From JAAZBA01 sp964461815 (lineage in GTDB: Bacteria > Bacillota > Clostridia > Oscillospirales > QAMX01), in NCBI GenBank assembly GCA_964461815.1, contig CAYWVF010000001.1, forward strand, positions 1 through 64,000: DNA of 64,000 nt, in the 5' to 3' direction. Of this stretch, positions 1-9,064 are shown piece by piece. The notes under the pieces were generated by a model. That model did not search any database and was not told the DNA's origin. It worked only from the letters and a program-made list of their open reading frames with translations. Position 1 is the stretch's first letter. Each line of letters starts with the position of its first letter. Made by a program: the position numbers and the translations under genes.

Positions 1-351
1 CATAATATGCTTTGGTTGTAAATGATTTTACTGCAAAAAAATGGAACAAAAGCTGCAAAATATAACATGTATCCATGAAAATGCAGGAAATATGTACACT
101 ATGCTTTTTATGCATTCTTTTATGCAAAAAACAAATGACCTAAAAACGGAACAAATAGCTGCATATAGATGCTTGTTTTAGCGGATAAATGCGAATTATG
201 CTGCAAAATAAGACTACTTTGATAAATGTTTGACAAATATGAGCATTCTTTTTTGGTGAAATAAAACATGCAAAATCGAAAACGAATGTGATATAATTAA
301 TTCATCCAATAAAGAAATTAATTATAATTCATCGAAAGAGGTTTATGTGCT
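1..351 (+). promoter_or_regulatory. Upstream region of aspA with candidate -10 box
   Basis: This 351-base AT-rich stretch has no credible gene. A TATAAT box at 292-297 sits about 55 bases before the aspA start and is the best -10 candidate; a good -35 at the right distance is not evident. A TTGACA at 230-235 is too far upstream to pair with it. The ribosome site is the AGAGG just before the ATG. The region is rich in TGCAAAA-like words and contains a spaced direct repeat listed separately. Confidence 0.5.
43..165. repeat. Spaced direct repeat GGAACAAA-(A/TA)-GCTGCA upstream of aspA
   Basis: GGAACAAAAGCTGCA at 43-57 recurs as GGAACAAATAGCTGCA at 148-163, 105 bases apart, which is close to ten helical turns. 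Further CTGCAAAA/ATGCAAAA words occur between the second copy and the candidate -10. The repeat is directly visible; a role as paired activator or repressor sites is only inference. Confidence 0.4.
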
Positions 352-1728
352 ATGAATTTTCGTATAGAGGCAGATTCCATCGGAACAAAAGAAGTACCTG
401 TAAATGCGTATTATGGTGTTCAGTCGCTCAGAGGCTGCGAGAACTTTCAGATAACAGGTCAACGCCTGAAGCCTGAGTTTATCGAGTCACTTGCTGAGAT
501 CAAGAAGGCGTGTGCGATATGTAACTGGAAGATCGGCGAGCTGAGTGATGATATCAAGAATGCAATATGCCAGGCTTGTGATGAGATACTGGAAGGAAAA
601 TTGCATGATGAGTTTATTTGTGACCCGGTACAGGGCGGTGCAGGTACGACGGCTAACATGAATGCGAATGAGGTCATCGCAAATCGTGCTATCGAGATCC
701 TTGGAGGAAGCAAGGGCGATTATTCTATCGTTCATCCGAACGATCACGTAAACAGAGCTCAGTCTACGAACGACGTTATTCCGACAGCTGCAAAGATGAC
801 AACGGTCAAGCTCCTCAGAAAAGCTATACATCAGATGGAAAGACTGTCGAAGACACTTGGCGATAAGGATATAGAATTCCATGATATTATAAAAATGGGC
901 AGAACGCAGATGCAGGATGCAGTGCCGATACGCCTCGGTGATGAATTCGGTGCATACAAGAAGGCTATTGACAGAGCATTAAAGCACATTAATGATGCAC
1001 TTGAGGATATGTACGTTATCAACCTCGGAGGAACAGCTATCGGTACAGCTCTTAATGCCGATCCGGCATATGTAGAAGCACTGGCTCCGACACTTGCGGA
1101 GATATCTGGTATTCCTGTTGTAAAGGCTGACGATCTCATCGACGGTACGCAGAATCTCGACTCCTTTGTACAGGTATCGGCATCAATAAAGACATGTGCA
1201 GTTTCCTGCTCAAAGATGGCAAACGACCTTAGACTTATGTCCTCCGGCCCACGCTGTGGCTTCCAGGAGATCAATCTTCCGGAAATGCAGAACGGATCAT
1301 CTATTATGCCGGGCAAGGTAAATCCTGTAATTCCTGAGGTAATGAGCCAGGTAGCATTCAGCGTAATAGGCAACGATATGACGATCACTATGGCAGCAGA
1401 GGCAGGTCAGCTTGAGCTCAACTTTGCTGAACCGATCATATACTATAAGCTGTTCTCATCCATAGTTGCAATGACAGGTGCGATCCAGACCTTTGTAGAC
1501 AACTGCGTAGCAGGTATTACTGCAAATGAAGAGCGTTGCCGTGAATTAGTAGAAGGTTCTGTTGGCGTTATTACAGCTATCTGTCCGACAGTCGGCTATA
1601 AGCTTTCTGCCGATATTGCGAAGACCGCTATAAAGACAGGCGAATCCGTACGTGACGTATTGAAGAGCAAGGAGATATTCTCAGAGGACGAGATAGAAGA
1701 GATACTCGATCCAAAGAAGATGGTCTGA
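352..1728 (+). CDS. aspA: Aspartate ammonia-lyase
   Basis: This 458-residue protein should catalyse the reversible deamination of L-aspartate to fumarate and ammonia in the cytoplasm, feeding fumarate to anaerobic metabolism. It has the fumarase/aspartase superfamily pattern: the conserved N-terminal GVQSLRGCENF stretch typical of aspartases, the AQSTNDVIPT motif near residue 135, and the signature loop GSSIMPGKVNP near residues 314-324 that carries the catalytic serine. Length matches the family (about 460-470). The ATG at 352 follows AGAGG and fits the conserved N-terminus. It is monocistronic, with a hairpin terminator directly downstream. Fumarase is the alternative within the superfamily, but the N-terminal region fits aspartase better. 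Confidence 0.93.
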   Translation: MNFRIEADSIGTKEVPVNAYYGVQSLRGCENFQITGQRLKPEFIESLAEIKKACAICNWKIGELSDDIKNAICQACDEILEGKLHDEFICDPVQGGAGTTANMNANEVIANRAIEILGGSKGDYSIVHPNDHVNRAQSTNDVIPTAAKMTTVKLLRKAIHQMERLSKTLGDKDIEFHDIIKMGRTQMQDAVPIRLGDEFGAYKKAIDRALKHINDALEDMYVINLGGTAIGTALNADPAYVEALAPTLAEISGIPVVKADDLIDGTQNLDSFVQVSASIKTCAVSCSKMANDLRLMSSGPRCGFQEINLPEMQNGSSIMPGKVNPVIPEVMSQVAFSVIGNDMTITMAAEAGQLELNFAEPIIYYKLFSSIVAMTGAIQTFVDNCVAGITANEERCRELVEGSVGVITAICPTVGYKLSADIAKTAIKTGESVRDVLKSKEIFSEDEIEEILDPKKMV

Positions 1729-1745
1729 TCACAAATAAAATACAT

Positions 1746-1779
1746 AAGCCGAAAAAATGAGTCATCATTTTTTCGGCTT
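1746..1779. terminator. Bidirectional terminator between aspA and M28 peptidase gene
   Basis: Perfect 15-base inverted repeat: AAGCCGAAAAAATGA at 1746-1760 and its complement at 1765-1779, with a four-base loop. The A/T tracts in the stem allow it to serve both converging transcripts. Confidence 0.85.
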
Positions 1780-1788
1780 TAATGCTGT

Positions 1789-3009
1789 TTACGGTCTTTT
1801 CCTGAACAGATAAATATCAAGCTTTTCCTTTATTTTATCAGGTATCTCACGTGCTATCGGAATGTATGCTGCGTTTGCCATACGATCTGCAAATGCGGCG
1901 ATGAAAGCAATATCCTTTTGTATTTGCTCAGCGCTCATAAGCTCTAAGGTGTCGAATCGATCGTGGATCGTAGCGACGTTTGATGGCGCACTGCGGCAAA
2001 ATGAGATAGCCGGCACACCGCTGTCGGCAAATGGAGTGGAATCGGAGGAATGTATCTCATGACGTGCGGAGACAGACATACCCATTTCATATCCGAAATA
2101 TTCGATGTAATTTACAAGCTTTTCTTCGGATGAGCATAATGCGGAAAGATGTCCCATAATGCAGCCGATCATGTCCATATTAATGTCAAGCACTGTTTTC
2201 TTTAGCTCATCCTCATGATTTTTACAGTAAGACTTTGAACCGAGCAGACCACGCTCCTCAGAGCCGCACCATATCAAGCGGATGCCGTAGCGATGCGGAT
2301 GACTGAGAAAATATTCGCCTATTCCGAGTAAGCCTATACTGCCCGACATGTTGTCGTATGCTCCGAGCGAGAGCGGAGTGGAGTCATAGTGAGCAGTAAG
2401 GGTAATATATTCATCTGTTTCACCGGGCAGCTCTGCGATAACATTTTGAGAGCTGCCTCTGTATTCTCTTTGCTTTAGTATGAGCTTGGCTGATTTAGCA
2501 CCATTGCTTATTATCTTGACAGCGTCGTTGACGTTTATGCTTACACCCGGTATTATATCACCTTTGCTGATGTATGTACGCAGCTCACGTTGATCGATGT
2601 CACCGTTGTTCTGATTTATATCACCGCTGTACGTGATAAAGCCGAGCGCACCGTTGTCAAATATATCATGGTACGTCCAGTACCGCAGATAGCCGTCAAT
2701 CATGACGATCTTCCCCTTGCATTGTGACAGCGAGGCTTTGTCGGTGCTTCTCAGATAATAAATAGGAGCTTCTACTTCACCGCTGCCGGCACAGATATAA
2801 CCCTTGCAGGTGATCTCGTGACCGTCAACGATCAGCCTCGATTCATCAATGACCGACATATCGACCTCGAACGGATCAAGCTGTGCGTCAAGTCCGAGCT
2901 CTCTGCACTTGCCGATGAGATATTTGGCACACTTTAATTCCTCGTCACTGCCTCCCGTGCGTATATATGCAGTATCCTGAAAAATCTGTTCTATTTTGTT
3001 TAATTCCAT
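1789..3009 (-). CDS. M28 family zinc aminopeptidase
   Basis: About 406 residues. The M28 pattern of a co-catalytic di-zinc aminopeptidase is complete: HYDSTP near residue 206 (first metal His), AYDNMSG with the bridging Asp, CGSEERG with the general-base/ligand Glu pair near 250, a later ligand Asp in the INMDMIG region, and a final His in the EIHSSDSTPFADSG region near 320. A PA-like insert (about residues 90-160) is suggested by the IVMIDGYLRYW stretch. There is no signal peptide, so it is probably cytoplasmic and trims peptides. I start it at the ATG at 3009 because GAGG lies nine bases upstream; a GTG at 3063 overlapping the stop of the previous gene would add an unconserved tail. It is the last gene of a three-gene operon. 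Confidence 0.85.
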   Translation of the reverse strand: MELNKIEQIFQDTAYIRTGGSDEELKCAKYLIGKCRELGLDAQLDPFEVDMSVIDESRLIVDGHEITCKGYICAGSGEVEAPIYYLRSTDKASLSQCKGKIVMIDGYLRYWTYHDIFDNGALGFITYSGDINQNNGDIDQRELRTYISKGDIIPGVSINVNDAVKIISNGAKSAKLILKQREYRGSSQNVIAELPGETDEYITLTAHYDSTPLSLGAYDNMSGSIGLLGIGEYFLSHPHRYGIRLIWCGSEERGLLGSKSYCKNHEDELKKTVLDINMDMIGCIMGHLSALCSSEEKLVNYIEYFGYEMGMSVSARHEIHSSDSTPFADSGVPAISFCRSAPSNVATIHDRFDTLELMSAEQIQKDIAFIAAFADRMANAAYIPIAREIPDKIKEKLDIYLFRKRP

Positions 3010-3059
3010 GATAATTTTTCCTCGATCCTTATTATAACGTGATGGAAGAGTTGAATTTC

Positions 3060-3776
3060 TCACAATAGATCCTTTACTACAGCAGGAAATGTCCTGTAAT
3101 CATCGATAGTAAGATAATTGAAATCCGATTTATAGACTACCTCATCATTTCCGCCGGATCCGTAGTCGTCACCGATATAGACGAGCTGATCGTGCGATAT
3201 GCTGCGAGCTTTACAATATTCCGAAAGCGCATATGCTTTGTTAAACGGAGCGGGAACCATGTCAAATGACGACGAACCGCCGATGAATACAGTATAATCA
3301 CTGAAAATATTCTTTATTTCATCATATATTCTGCGGCGTTTTTTACGGTCGGGATCAAATGACAGCTTATCCTCCTGACGGGCTTTTGTACCGAGAATAG
3401 GAAATGTGACACAGCCGGATGCGTGATATTCGACGTTGTTTCCGCTGAACTCCGTAAAGCCGTATTTCTCTCTCGCCTCGGTCACTCTTTTTTCTATACT
3501 TTCTCTATCGCAGCTGCGTACCTCATCAAATACAATATCGATGTCACCTGTCAGAGAATTATACTCGGCATATTGCATACCATAATTCCCCAGAATATCG
3601 ATGGGGTATCGGTTCATCTGATCGAAGATCCTTTTACATGTACCTGCTCCGACCATAAGGAGCTTGTATTTCTCGGAAAGTCTGTCAAGAATGCTTCGAT
3701 GTTCAGGACTTAGCGGCGTTTTATGCTGTGTTAAAGTACCGTCAAGATCCATGGCGATGATCTTTATATCATGCAT
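3060..3776 (-). CDS. HAD-IIB hydrolase, phosphomannomutase-like
   Basis: A 238-residue haloacid-dehalogenase phosphatase. Motif I is MDLDGT with the nucleophile Asp10 and Asp12; motif IV is GDDYGSGGND near residues 203-212. The cap region resembles the C2B cap of eukaryotic-type phosphomannomutases: GGSSSFDMVPAPFNKAYAL parallels the sugar-binding GGxxSFD...K segment. Substrate is therefore probably a sugar or polyol phosphate. It sits three bases downstream of the araM-like gene, so the pair may act in sequence (reduction to glycerol-1-phosphate or a related polyol phosphate, then dephosphorylation); this is inference. Sucrose-phosphatase-like activity is an alternative. Confidence 0.8.
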   Translation of the reverse strand: MHDIKIIAMDLDGTLTQHKTPLSPEHRSILDRLSEKYKLLMVGAGTCKRIFDQMNRYPIDILGNYGMQYAEYNSLTGDIDIVFDEVRSCDRESIEKRVTEAREKYGFTEFSGNNVEYHASGCVTFPILGTKARQEDKLSFDPDRKKRRRIYDEIKNIFSDYTVFIGGSSSFDMVPAPFNKAYALSEYCKARSISHDQLVYIGDDYGSGGNDEVVYKSDFNYLTIDDYRTFPAVVKDLL

Positions 3777-3779
3777 TGC

Positions 3780-5045
3780 TTAGAGCTCCTCTATACCGAA
3801 CATATCATAGTACATCCACAGTACAGTGTATCTGTCCTTAAGCTCCTTTGCATAGTGAACTGCATCCTGAAGCTTTGCCGGTGAATACGTGTCGAAGAAT
3901 GTTTTTGTATCGAGTCCTACATCTGAAAGAATTTTCGTGATCTCGTCTGCACTCGGGACTTCTGCGAGCACAGCCTTGATCTTGTCCTCGTTTGCAAGAT
4001 ATATACCTATGCGATCCTCGTTGTATCTTCCAACCTTGTCCTGCAAGGCTATGCATGAAGCTGCTACTGTCTTGTATACTCTGTTCATTTCACTCTTGTA
4101 AACATCACGATCCATTACAAACTGCTTTTCGGGGAACTTGGAGTTTTTGATCTTATCTCTGATCTTTGATGTGTAGATCGTGGAGAAAGCAACATCGATA
4201 CCGTGAGGCAGATAGTCAGTACCGTCTACGATACCTGTGATCTCAAAGAAATGCGAGAAGTGATGCTCACTGCCGGATGCAGGACGTGACGAGCCTGCAA
4301 AGCTCATTGCAATACCGACGACCATAAGAGCCTCGGTAAGTGTCTTTATGCTCTCCTCATCACGCTCAAGAAGTGACTTGGCAAGCGGCAGAGTCTTCTT
4401 TACCATACCGTCCGTAAGATCGTAGATATAGTCACACAGATATTCTCCGTAGACGATGTTTGCAAGCTTCCAGTCATTTAATGCAGAGTACTTGCCGATT
4501 ATATCACCATAGCCTGACTTGATCATCTCGATCGGAGCATCCTTAAGTACAGCTGTATCTGCGATTATAGCTGTCGGCAGCTTGCAGCTGTATGTGACCT
4601 TCATACCGCCTGTGATCATAGCTGCACCGTTTGATGCATAACCGTCCATAGACGGAGCTGTTGCAACGATATAATAAGGTATCTTGTCGTAGAACGAAAC
4701 GTATTTACAAAGATCCTGAATAACACCTGAGCCGATGCCGACTATAAGGTCAATGCCGTCAAGCTTTTTTTCTACAGCAGAAATCGCATCCTCATTTGGA
4801 ATGAGTATTTCACTGCCTGTAAATATTTGTCTGTCGGCTATTTTGGAGGAAATGTATTTTTCAACTCTTTCACCTGCCACGCCGTATGTGTTTTCGTCGG
4901 CAACGACAAGTATTTTTCCGAAATCTGAGCACAGCTCCTCTAAATGAGCAATGGCATTGTTTTCTACGTAGACATACTTTATATCACATTCGTGAAATTT
5001 ACCGCAGGAGCATTTAACTCCGCTAAGAAGCTTATTGATATCCAT
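3780..5045 (-). CDS. araM: sn-glycerol-1-phosphate dehydrogenase (AraM/EgsA family)
   Basis: A 421-residue iron-type alcohol dehydrogenase fold related to bacterial AraM and archaeal EgsA, which reduce dihydroxyacetone phosphate to sn-glycerol-1-phosphate with NAD(P)H. The dinucleotide-binding segment GIGSGVIQD lies near residue 108, followed by an ATAPSMDGYASNGAAM substrate-loop region; metal-ligand candidates include HHFSHFFE near 264 and PHGIDVAF near 280. A Cys-Xaa-Cys pair near the start (KCSCGKFH) is often seen in this subgroup. It opens an operon with a PMM-like HAD phosphatase and an M28 peptidase, driven by a strong promoter and divergent from a DeoR regulator. Whether the product serves lipids, a glycan or catabolism cannot be told. 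Confidence 0.85.
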   Translation of the reverse strand: MDINKLLSGVKCSCGKFHECDIKYVYVENNAIAHLEELCSDFGKILVVADENTYGVAGERVEKYISSKIADRQIFTGSEILIPNEDAISAVEKKLDGIDLIVGIGSGVIQDLCKYVSFYDKIPYYIVATAPSMDGYASNGAAMITGGMKVTYSCKLPTAIIADTAVLKDAPIEMIKSGYGDIIGKYSALNDWKLANIVYGEYLCDYIYDLTDGMVKKTLPLAKSLLERDEESIKTLTEALMVVGIAMSFAGSSRPASGSEHHFSHFFEITGIVDGTDYLPHGIDVAFSTIYTSKIRDKIKNSKFPEKQFVMDRDVYKSEMNRVYKTVAASCIALQDKVGRYNEDRIGIYLANEDKIKAVLAEVPSADEITKILSDVGLDTKTFFDTYSPAKLQDAVHYAKELKDRYTVLWMYYDMFGIEEL

Positions 5046-5082
5046 AAATATGAACCCCTTCTTTACATTTTATACTAATTGT

Positions 5083-5111
5083 ATTATAATAAAATACGCA
5101 GAAAAAGTCAA
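5083..5111 (-). promoter_or_regulatory. Promoter of the araM operon
   Basis: On the minus strand TTGACT (5111-5106) and TATAAT (5088-5083) are separated by exactly 17 bases and precede the araM start by about 40 bases. A small inverted repeat, AACC-GTATT-GGTT at 5147-5159, lies upstream between this promoter and the DeoR start and could be an operator. Confidence 0.75.
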
Positions 5112-5196
5112 TTGAATTTGCACATTTGCTCAGATATTGAAAAACTAACCGTATTGGTTGCGTATTTGGTCAATAGTGAGCAGAGATGAGGTAATT

Positions 5197-5940
5197 ATGT
5201 TTAAGAATGAAAGAGAAGGAAAGATATACGACTATTTGGAGAAAAACCGCTCCGCTACAGTCAGAGAGCTGAGTGAGCTTTTGTATATCAGTGAATCAAG
5301 CATCAGACGTGATCTGGCAAGTCTTGAAAAAAAGGGACTGATACTGAGAAGCTACGGCGGTGCGGAAATAATAAGCTCGAGCACAAAGGTGCTGCCGTTC
5401 AGTACAAGAAGCTATGACTATATTGCGGAGAAGCAGATCATCGCATCGAAGGCAGTGAAGCTTATAAACGAGGGAGATATAGTGTTTTTAGACCAGTCGT
5501 CCACATGCTATTTTCTGGCACGTGCAATGATCAACATGAGCTCGATCACCGTCGTTACAAATAACCTTGAAATATTGAATCTGCTTTGCGGCTGCGGTAT
5601 GACGGTGCAATCCTCAGGTGGTGTAGTCAGCAGAAGCAATGTAAACTGTCTTATAGGCAACAATGCACAACGTACATTCGAGGAGATATATGCCGATATT
5701 GCATTCTTTTCGACACGTGCGTTGTCCTCGGATGGTATTATTTCAGACTATACGCAGGAGGAGATATTCGTAAGAAATTCAATGCTGAAAAATGCAGATA
5801 AAAAAGTATTTTTGTGTAATAGCGCAAAATTTGACACACATTCGGCATATAAGCAGTGTTTACTGGATGATGTGGACTTTTTCGTATCGGAAAATGATAA
5901 AAGCAGCAGATTCAAACGATCAAATATTAACATCATTTGA
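5197..5940 (+). CDS. DeoR family transcriptional regulator
   Basis: About 247 residues. An N-terminal DeoR winged helix-turn-helix (residues 4-57: KIYDYLEKN, VRELSELLYISESSIRRDLASLEKKG) is followed by a DeoRC sugar-phosphate sensor domain (about 70-230) with the EGDIVFLDQSSTCYFLA and ITVVTNNLEILN patterns. Such proteins normally repress carbohydrate genes and are relieved by a phosphorylated sugar. It is divergent from the araM operon and convergent with the broken GH5 gene, so the araM operon is the most likely target. The ATG at 5197 is chosen because GATGAGG lies seven bases before it; the upstream TTG at 5158 lacks a ribosome site. Confidence 0.88.
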   Translation: MFKNEREGKIYDYLEKNRSATVRELSELLYISESSIRRDLASLEKKGLILRSYGGAEIISSSTKVLPFSTRSYDYIAEKQIIASKAVKLINEGDIVFLDQSSTCYFLARAMINMSSITVVTNNLEILNLLCGCGMTVQSSGGVVSRSNVNCLIGNNAQRTFEEIYADIAFFSTRALSSDGIISDYTQEEIFVRNSMLKNADKKVFLCNSAKFDTHSAYKQCLLDDVDFFVSENDKSSRFKRSNINII

Positions 5941-5994
5941 TCGCAGCTGCCGCTTTAACATATGTCCGCTAAGATATGGCAGGCTTTTAAGCTA

Positions 5995-7086
5995 TCATGC
6001 CTCGCCTATAATGATCCTGTGCAGCTCGTCGCTGAGGATCTTTCGTGAGTCATCGTCTACGAGGCTGAACCGGTTTCCGTCATTTGGAGTGCTCAAATAA
6101 TTCCAAACACAGTAGGGAACATCCCATTCCTTTAGAATGGAGATCATATCACGCATCCAATTCTCACGCCATTCAAGCTTTATATGACGTATCGTGCCGA
6201 ATTCACCGCACCAAAGCACCTTGTCGGGATGTTTATCGATAAATTCCTTTACAGGTGACATACAGTCACGCAAAAATTCGATATCGATTTTATCGTAGTC
6301 GGCATAAGCGTTTTCATCATTGAGCACAACTCTGTGAAAATCTCTGTAGCGCTCGATATCATTGCATGGATATGGCATTTTTCGATTGTAAAACAGCTGG
6401 TGAGCCTGCAAAACACCCTGCTGATGTGTGAACTCGTGCGGAGAGTAGCAGTGAAAGGTGTATATAATATTCTCATCGTCATAAACCTTGATGTGCTTGA
6501 GTCCCGGAGGGTTGTTCCACTCTATTCCTCCGACTATGATCAGTCGATCCTGATTTTTTGCACGGATAGCCGATATGCATTTTTGGAAAAATGCGTTCAG
6601 CTCATCTGCATCGGAGCTGACAGATTCATTAAGCAGCTCAAAAACAACGTCGTTTTGTCCTGCAAATTCGTCCTCGAGTCTTACCCATAGAGCTATAAAA
6701 CGGTTTTGCAGCTCTTCATCCTGCATAAGTCCGCACTCATCCAATATATCACAGTAGTTACCGACGGCTTTATGCATGTTCAAAACGGGACGCAGACCGT
6801 ATTTACGACACCAGCCTACAAAATCACGAAGAATGGCAATGATTTTGTCTCGATAAATGTACGGCTGTTCCTCTACAACGATCTGATCGAAGCCCAGACG
6901 GATATGATCCATACCTAAGGCTGCGATGTATGCGACGTCCGATTCGGTAATGTAGCTCTAGAAATGCTCCATATCACCGATAGTGATCTGCAATCTCCAT
7001 TCGGGAGGCAGAACGTTGAAGCGCTTGTAATTTGTCAGCCATCCGCCGATACCCATACCTCGCTGTAAACCTTTGATTTTCTTCAT
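5995..7086 (-). pseudogene. GH5-like glycoside hydrolase interrupted by an in-frame amber codon
   Basis: Reading from the ATG at 7086 (AAGGAG seven bases upstream) gives an N-terminus MKKIKGLQRGMGIGGWLTNY, typical of cytoplasmic GH5 endoglucanase-like enzymes. Codon 43 (6960-6958) is TAG; beyond it the same frame continues without interruption to 5995, so one base change is enough to restore a 363-residue protein. Both catalytic glutamates are present: ELLNES near residue 153 (acid/base) and WCGEFGT near 296 (nucleophile). No signal peptide. An ATG at 6912 could give a 305-residue fragment but would lack the first strand of the barrel. The gene is likely a young pseudogene, a sequencing error, or readthrough; the sequence alone cannot decide. 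Confidence 0.75.
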
Positions 7087-7118
7087 ATGCTTCTCCTTGC
7101 ATTATATAGCGATTGTCG

Positions 7119-7158
7119 AAAGGGATACCTGCCAAGTAAAAGCACGGTATCCTTTTTT
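7119..7158. terminator. Hairpin at the end of the exopolysaccharide operon
   Basis: Inverted repeat around GGATACC (7123-7129) and GGTATCC (7146-7152), flanked by AAA and TTTTTT. It lies between the last polysaccharide gene and the GH5 start. The best T-run is on the + strand, but the A/T flanks could serve the minus-strand operon as well. Confidence 0.55.
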
Positions 7159-7166
7159 GATTTGGA

Positions 7167-9041
7167 TCAGACTGTAGTCAGTACCTTTTCTTCACATGTG
7201 TGATTTTCGGACGGAGCACTTTCAATATATTTATAGGTCGGTACGACCTCCGAAACGATCCTTTTTACCGTAGCCTCATCACATAGGATAGCATTTCTCA
7301 GCTTTTCAAGCTTTTCATCCAGCTCATCAAGTGATACGCTGGTAGGATTGCCGATGAATATTTTGCTGTGGGCAGTTTTCCTGAGTCCTTCCTCATTCAT
7401 CAAAAGCTCCTCGTAAAGCTTTTCTCCTGCACGTAAGCCCATAAACTTTATTTCAATATCCTCGTCCGGCTTTAATCCCGACAGAAGTATCATTTTTCTT
7501 GCAAGATCGTAGATCTTAACAGGCTTTCCCATGTCTAAAACGAATATTTCTCCACCTCGAGCGTATGCTGCTGCCTGTAATACAAGCTGTGCAGCCTCGG
7601 GAATCGTCATGAAGAATCTCGTTATTTCCGGATGCGTTACCGTTACAGGACCTCCGGCTGCGATCTGCTTTTTGAATCGTGGGATCACAGAGCCATTAGA
7701 GCCCAGAACATTACCGAAGCGTACGGCGGCAAATTCTGTCTTTCCAAGCGTTTGCAGGCTCTGGATTATCATCTCACACATTCTTTTGCTTGCACCCATA
7801 ACATTGGTCGGGTTTACCGCCTTGTCAGTGGAGATCAAGACGAATCTCTTTACATTGTGCTCAATAGCTGCTCTTGCGGTATTGTATGTTCCGAAAATAT
7901 TATTTTTAATAGCTTCACAGGGCGAAAATTCCATAAGAGGAACATGCTTATGTGCGGCTGCGTGGAATACGATATTCGGTCTGTATTTGTCGAAAATCAG
8001 ATTGAGCCGCATCTTATCTCTTACAGAGGCTATCAATACGTCTAGCTTTTGCTCCGGATAGTTTTCTTCAAGCTCATTTTGAAGCTCGTATGTTGTATTC
8101 TCGTAGATATCAACTATAACAAGCTGTGCCGGCTTGAATTTTACGATCTGTCTGCAAAGCTCAGAGCCGATAGATCCGCCACCGCCGGTGACCATGACGG
8201 TCTTGCCTCGGATCTCATTTTCGATCAGATCATTATCCAGCTTTATCGGTGCTCGTTCAAGAAGATCCTCGATTTCGATCTCACGCAGCTTGCCAAGCTG
8301 TAATTCTCCAGTAAGCGCAGCCTCTACACCGGGAATGATGCTGACCTTTATACCTGTTTTGCTGCATATTTCAAGCAGCTCACCTTTATCTTCGGGTGAG
8401 ATAGTCTGGATAGCAAATATGATCTCCTCTATCTGCTTTTCACGACAGATGGAAACGATGTCATTTCTTGTTCCTATGACCTCGGAGTTGTAGATCCTTG
8501 TTTTCTGCTTATCTGTATCATCATCGATAAGACCAATGACATCGTAATTCAATCGGTCATTGTCGGAAATATCACGAAGAAGCATGACTGCAAGACGACC
8601 TGCACCTATGATAAGAGTCCTTTTGCCTTTGTGCCGTGTTTCACTTAATGTGTGCGCTCTTTGGAGCAGTCTGACTGCAAATCTCATGCCACACAGCAGA
8701 GCTATGATACATATATTAGCCGCAATATTCAGCTTTGGGAAGATTATCTCTTCGTTTATGACAAGTCCCGATGAAATGCTTCCAAAAGCCGACACAATAC
8801 AGCCGGAAAGCAGCTTTGTGTATTCGTTTGCACCTGCGTATATCCAATCTATGTGATAAAGACCGAATATCGCAAACACGGCTATATATATAGCCGCCGT
8901 TATTGTTATCAGTGCAGCACCCGGGATAAGGTAATTACCGATGCTTAAGATAGGAAATACAATTGCCAATGAAAATATATAAGCAAAAACGCATAAAAGA
9001 ATATCCAACACCATTAAGTATCTGTTTCTGATTCTTTTCAT
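7167..9041 (-). CDS. UDP-N-acetylglucosamine 4,6-dehydratase-type protein (PglF/CapD/EpsC family)
   Basis: A 624-residue membrane-bound nucleotide-sugar enzyme. Residues about 8-130 carry four hydrophobic segments; a first Rossmann-like domain follows (RTLIIGAGRLA near 143) and the catalytic short-chain dehydrogenase domain begins with VTGGGGSIGSE near 285. The STDKAVNPTNVMGASKR segment near 402-418 holds the Thr-Asp-Lys and MxxxK catalytic pattern of inverting/retaining UDP-GlcNAc 4,6-dehydratases such as PglF. Product would be UDP-4-keto-6-deoxy-GlcNAc, the substrate of the PglE-like aminotransferase at the other end of the locus. It is the last gene of the polysaccharide operon. Confidence 0.88.
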   Translation of the reverse strand: MKRIRNRYLMVLDILLCVFAYIFSLAIVFPILSIGNYLIPGAALITITAAIYIAVFAIFGLYHIDWIYAGANEYTKLLSGCIVSAFGSISSGLVINEEIIFPKLNIAANICIIALLCGMRFAVRLLQRAHTLSETRHKGKRTLIIGAGRLAVMLLRDISDNDRLNYDVIGLIDDDTDKQKTRIYNSEVIGTRNDIVSICREKQIEEIIFAIQTISPEDKGELLEICSKTGIKVSIIPGVEAALTGELQLGKLREIEIEDLLERAPIKLDNDLIENEIRGKTVMVTGGGGSIGSELCRQIVKFKPAQLVIVDIYENTTYELQNELEENYPEQKLDVLIASVRDKMRLNLIFDKYRPNIVFHAAAHKHVPLMEFSPCEAIKNNIFGTYNTARAAIEHNVKRFVLISTDKAVNPTNVMGASKRMCEMIIQSLQTLGKTEFAAVRFGNVLGSNGSVIPRFKKQIAAGGPVTVTHPEITRFFMTIPEAAQLVLQAAAYARGGEIFVLDMGKPVKIYDLARKMILLSGLKPDEDIEIKFMGLRAGEKLYEELLMNEEGLRKTAHSKIFIGNPTSVSLDELDEKLEKLRNAILCDEATVKRIVSEVVPTYKYIESAPSENHTCEEKVLTTV

Positions 9042-9064
9042 CGTTTATATCCCCCTATGATATA

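Noticed and set aside
230..258. TTGACA as -35 of aspA
   Set aside because: No -10 at 16-18 bases downstream; the TATAAT at 292 is too far away.
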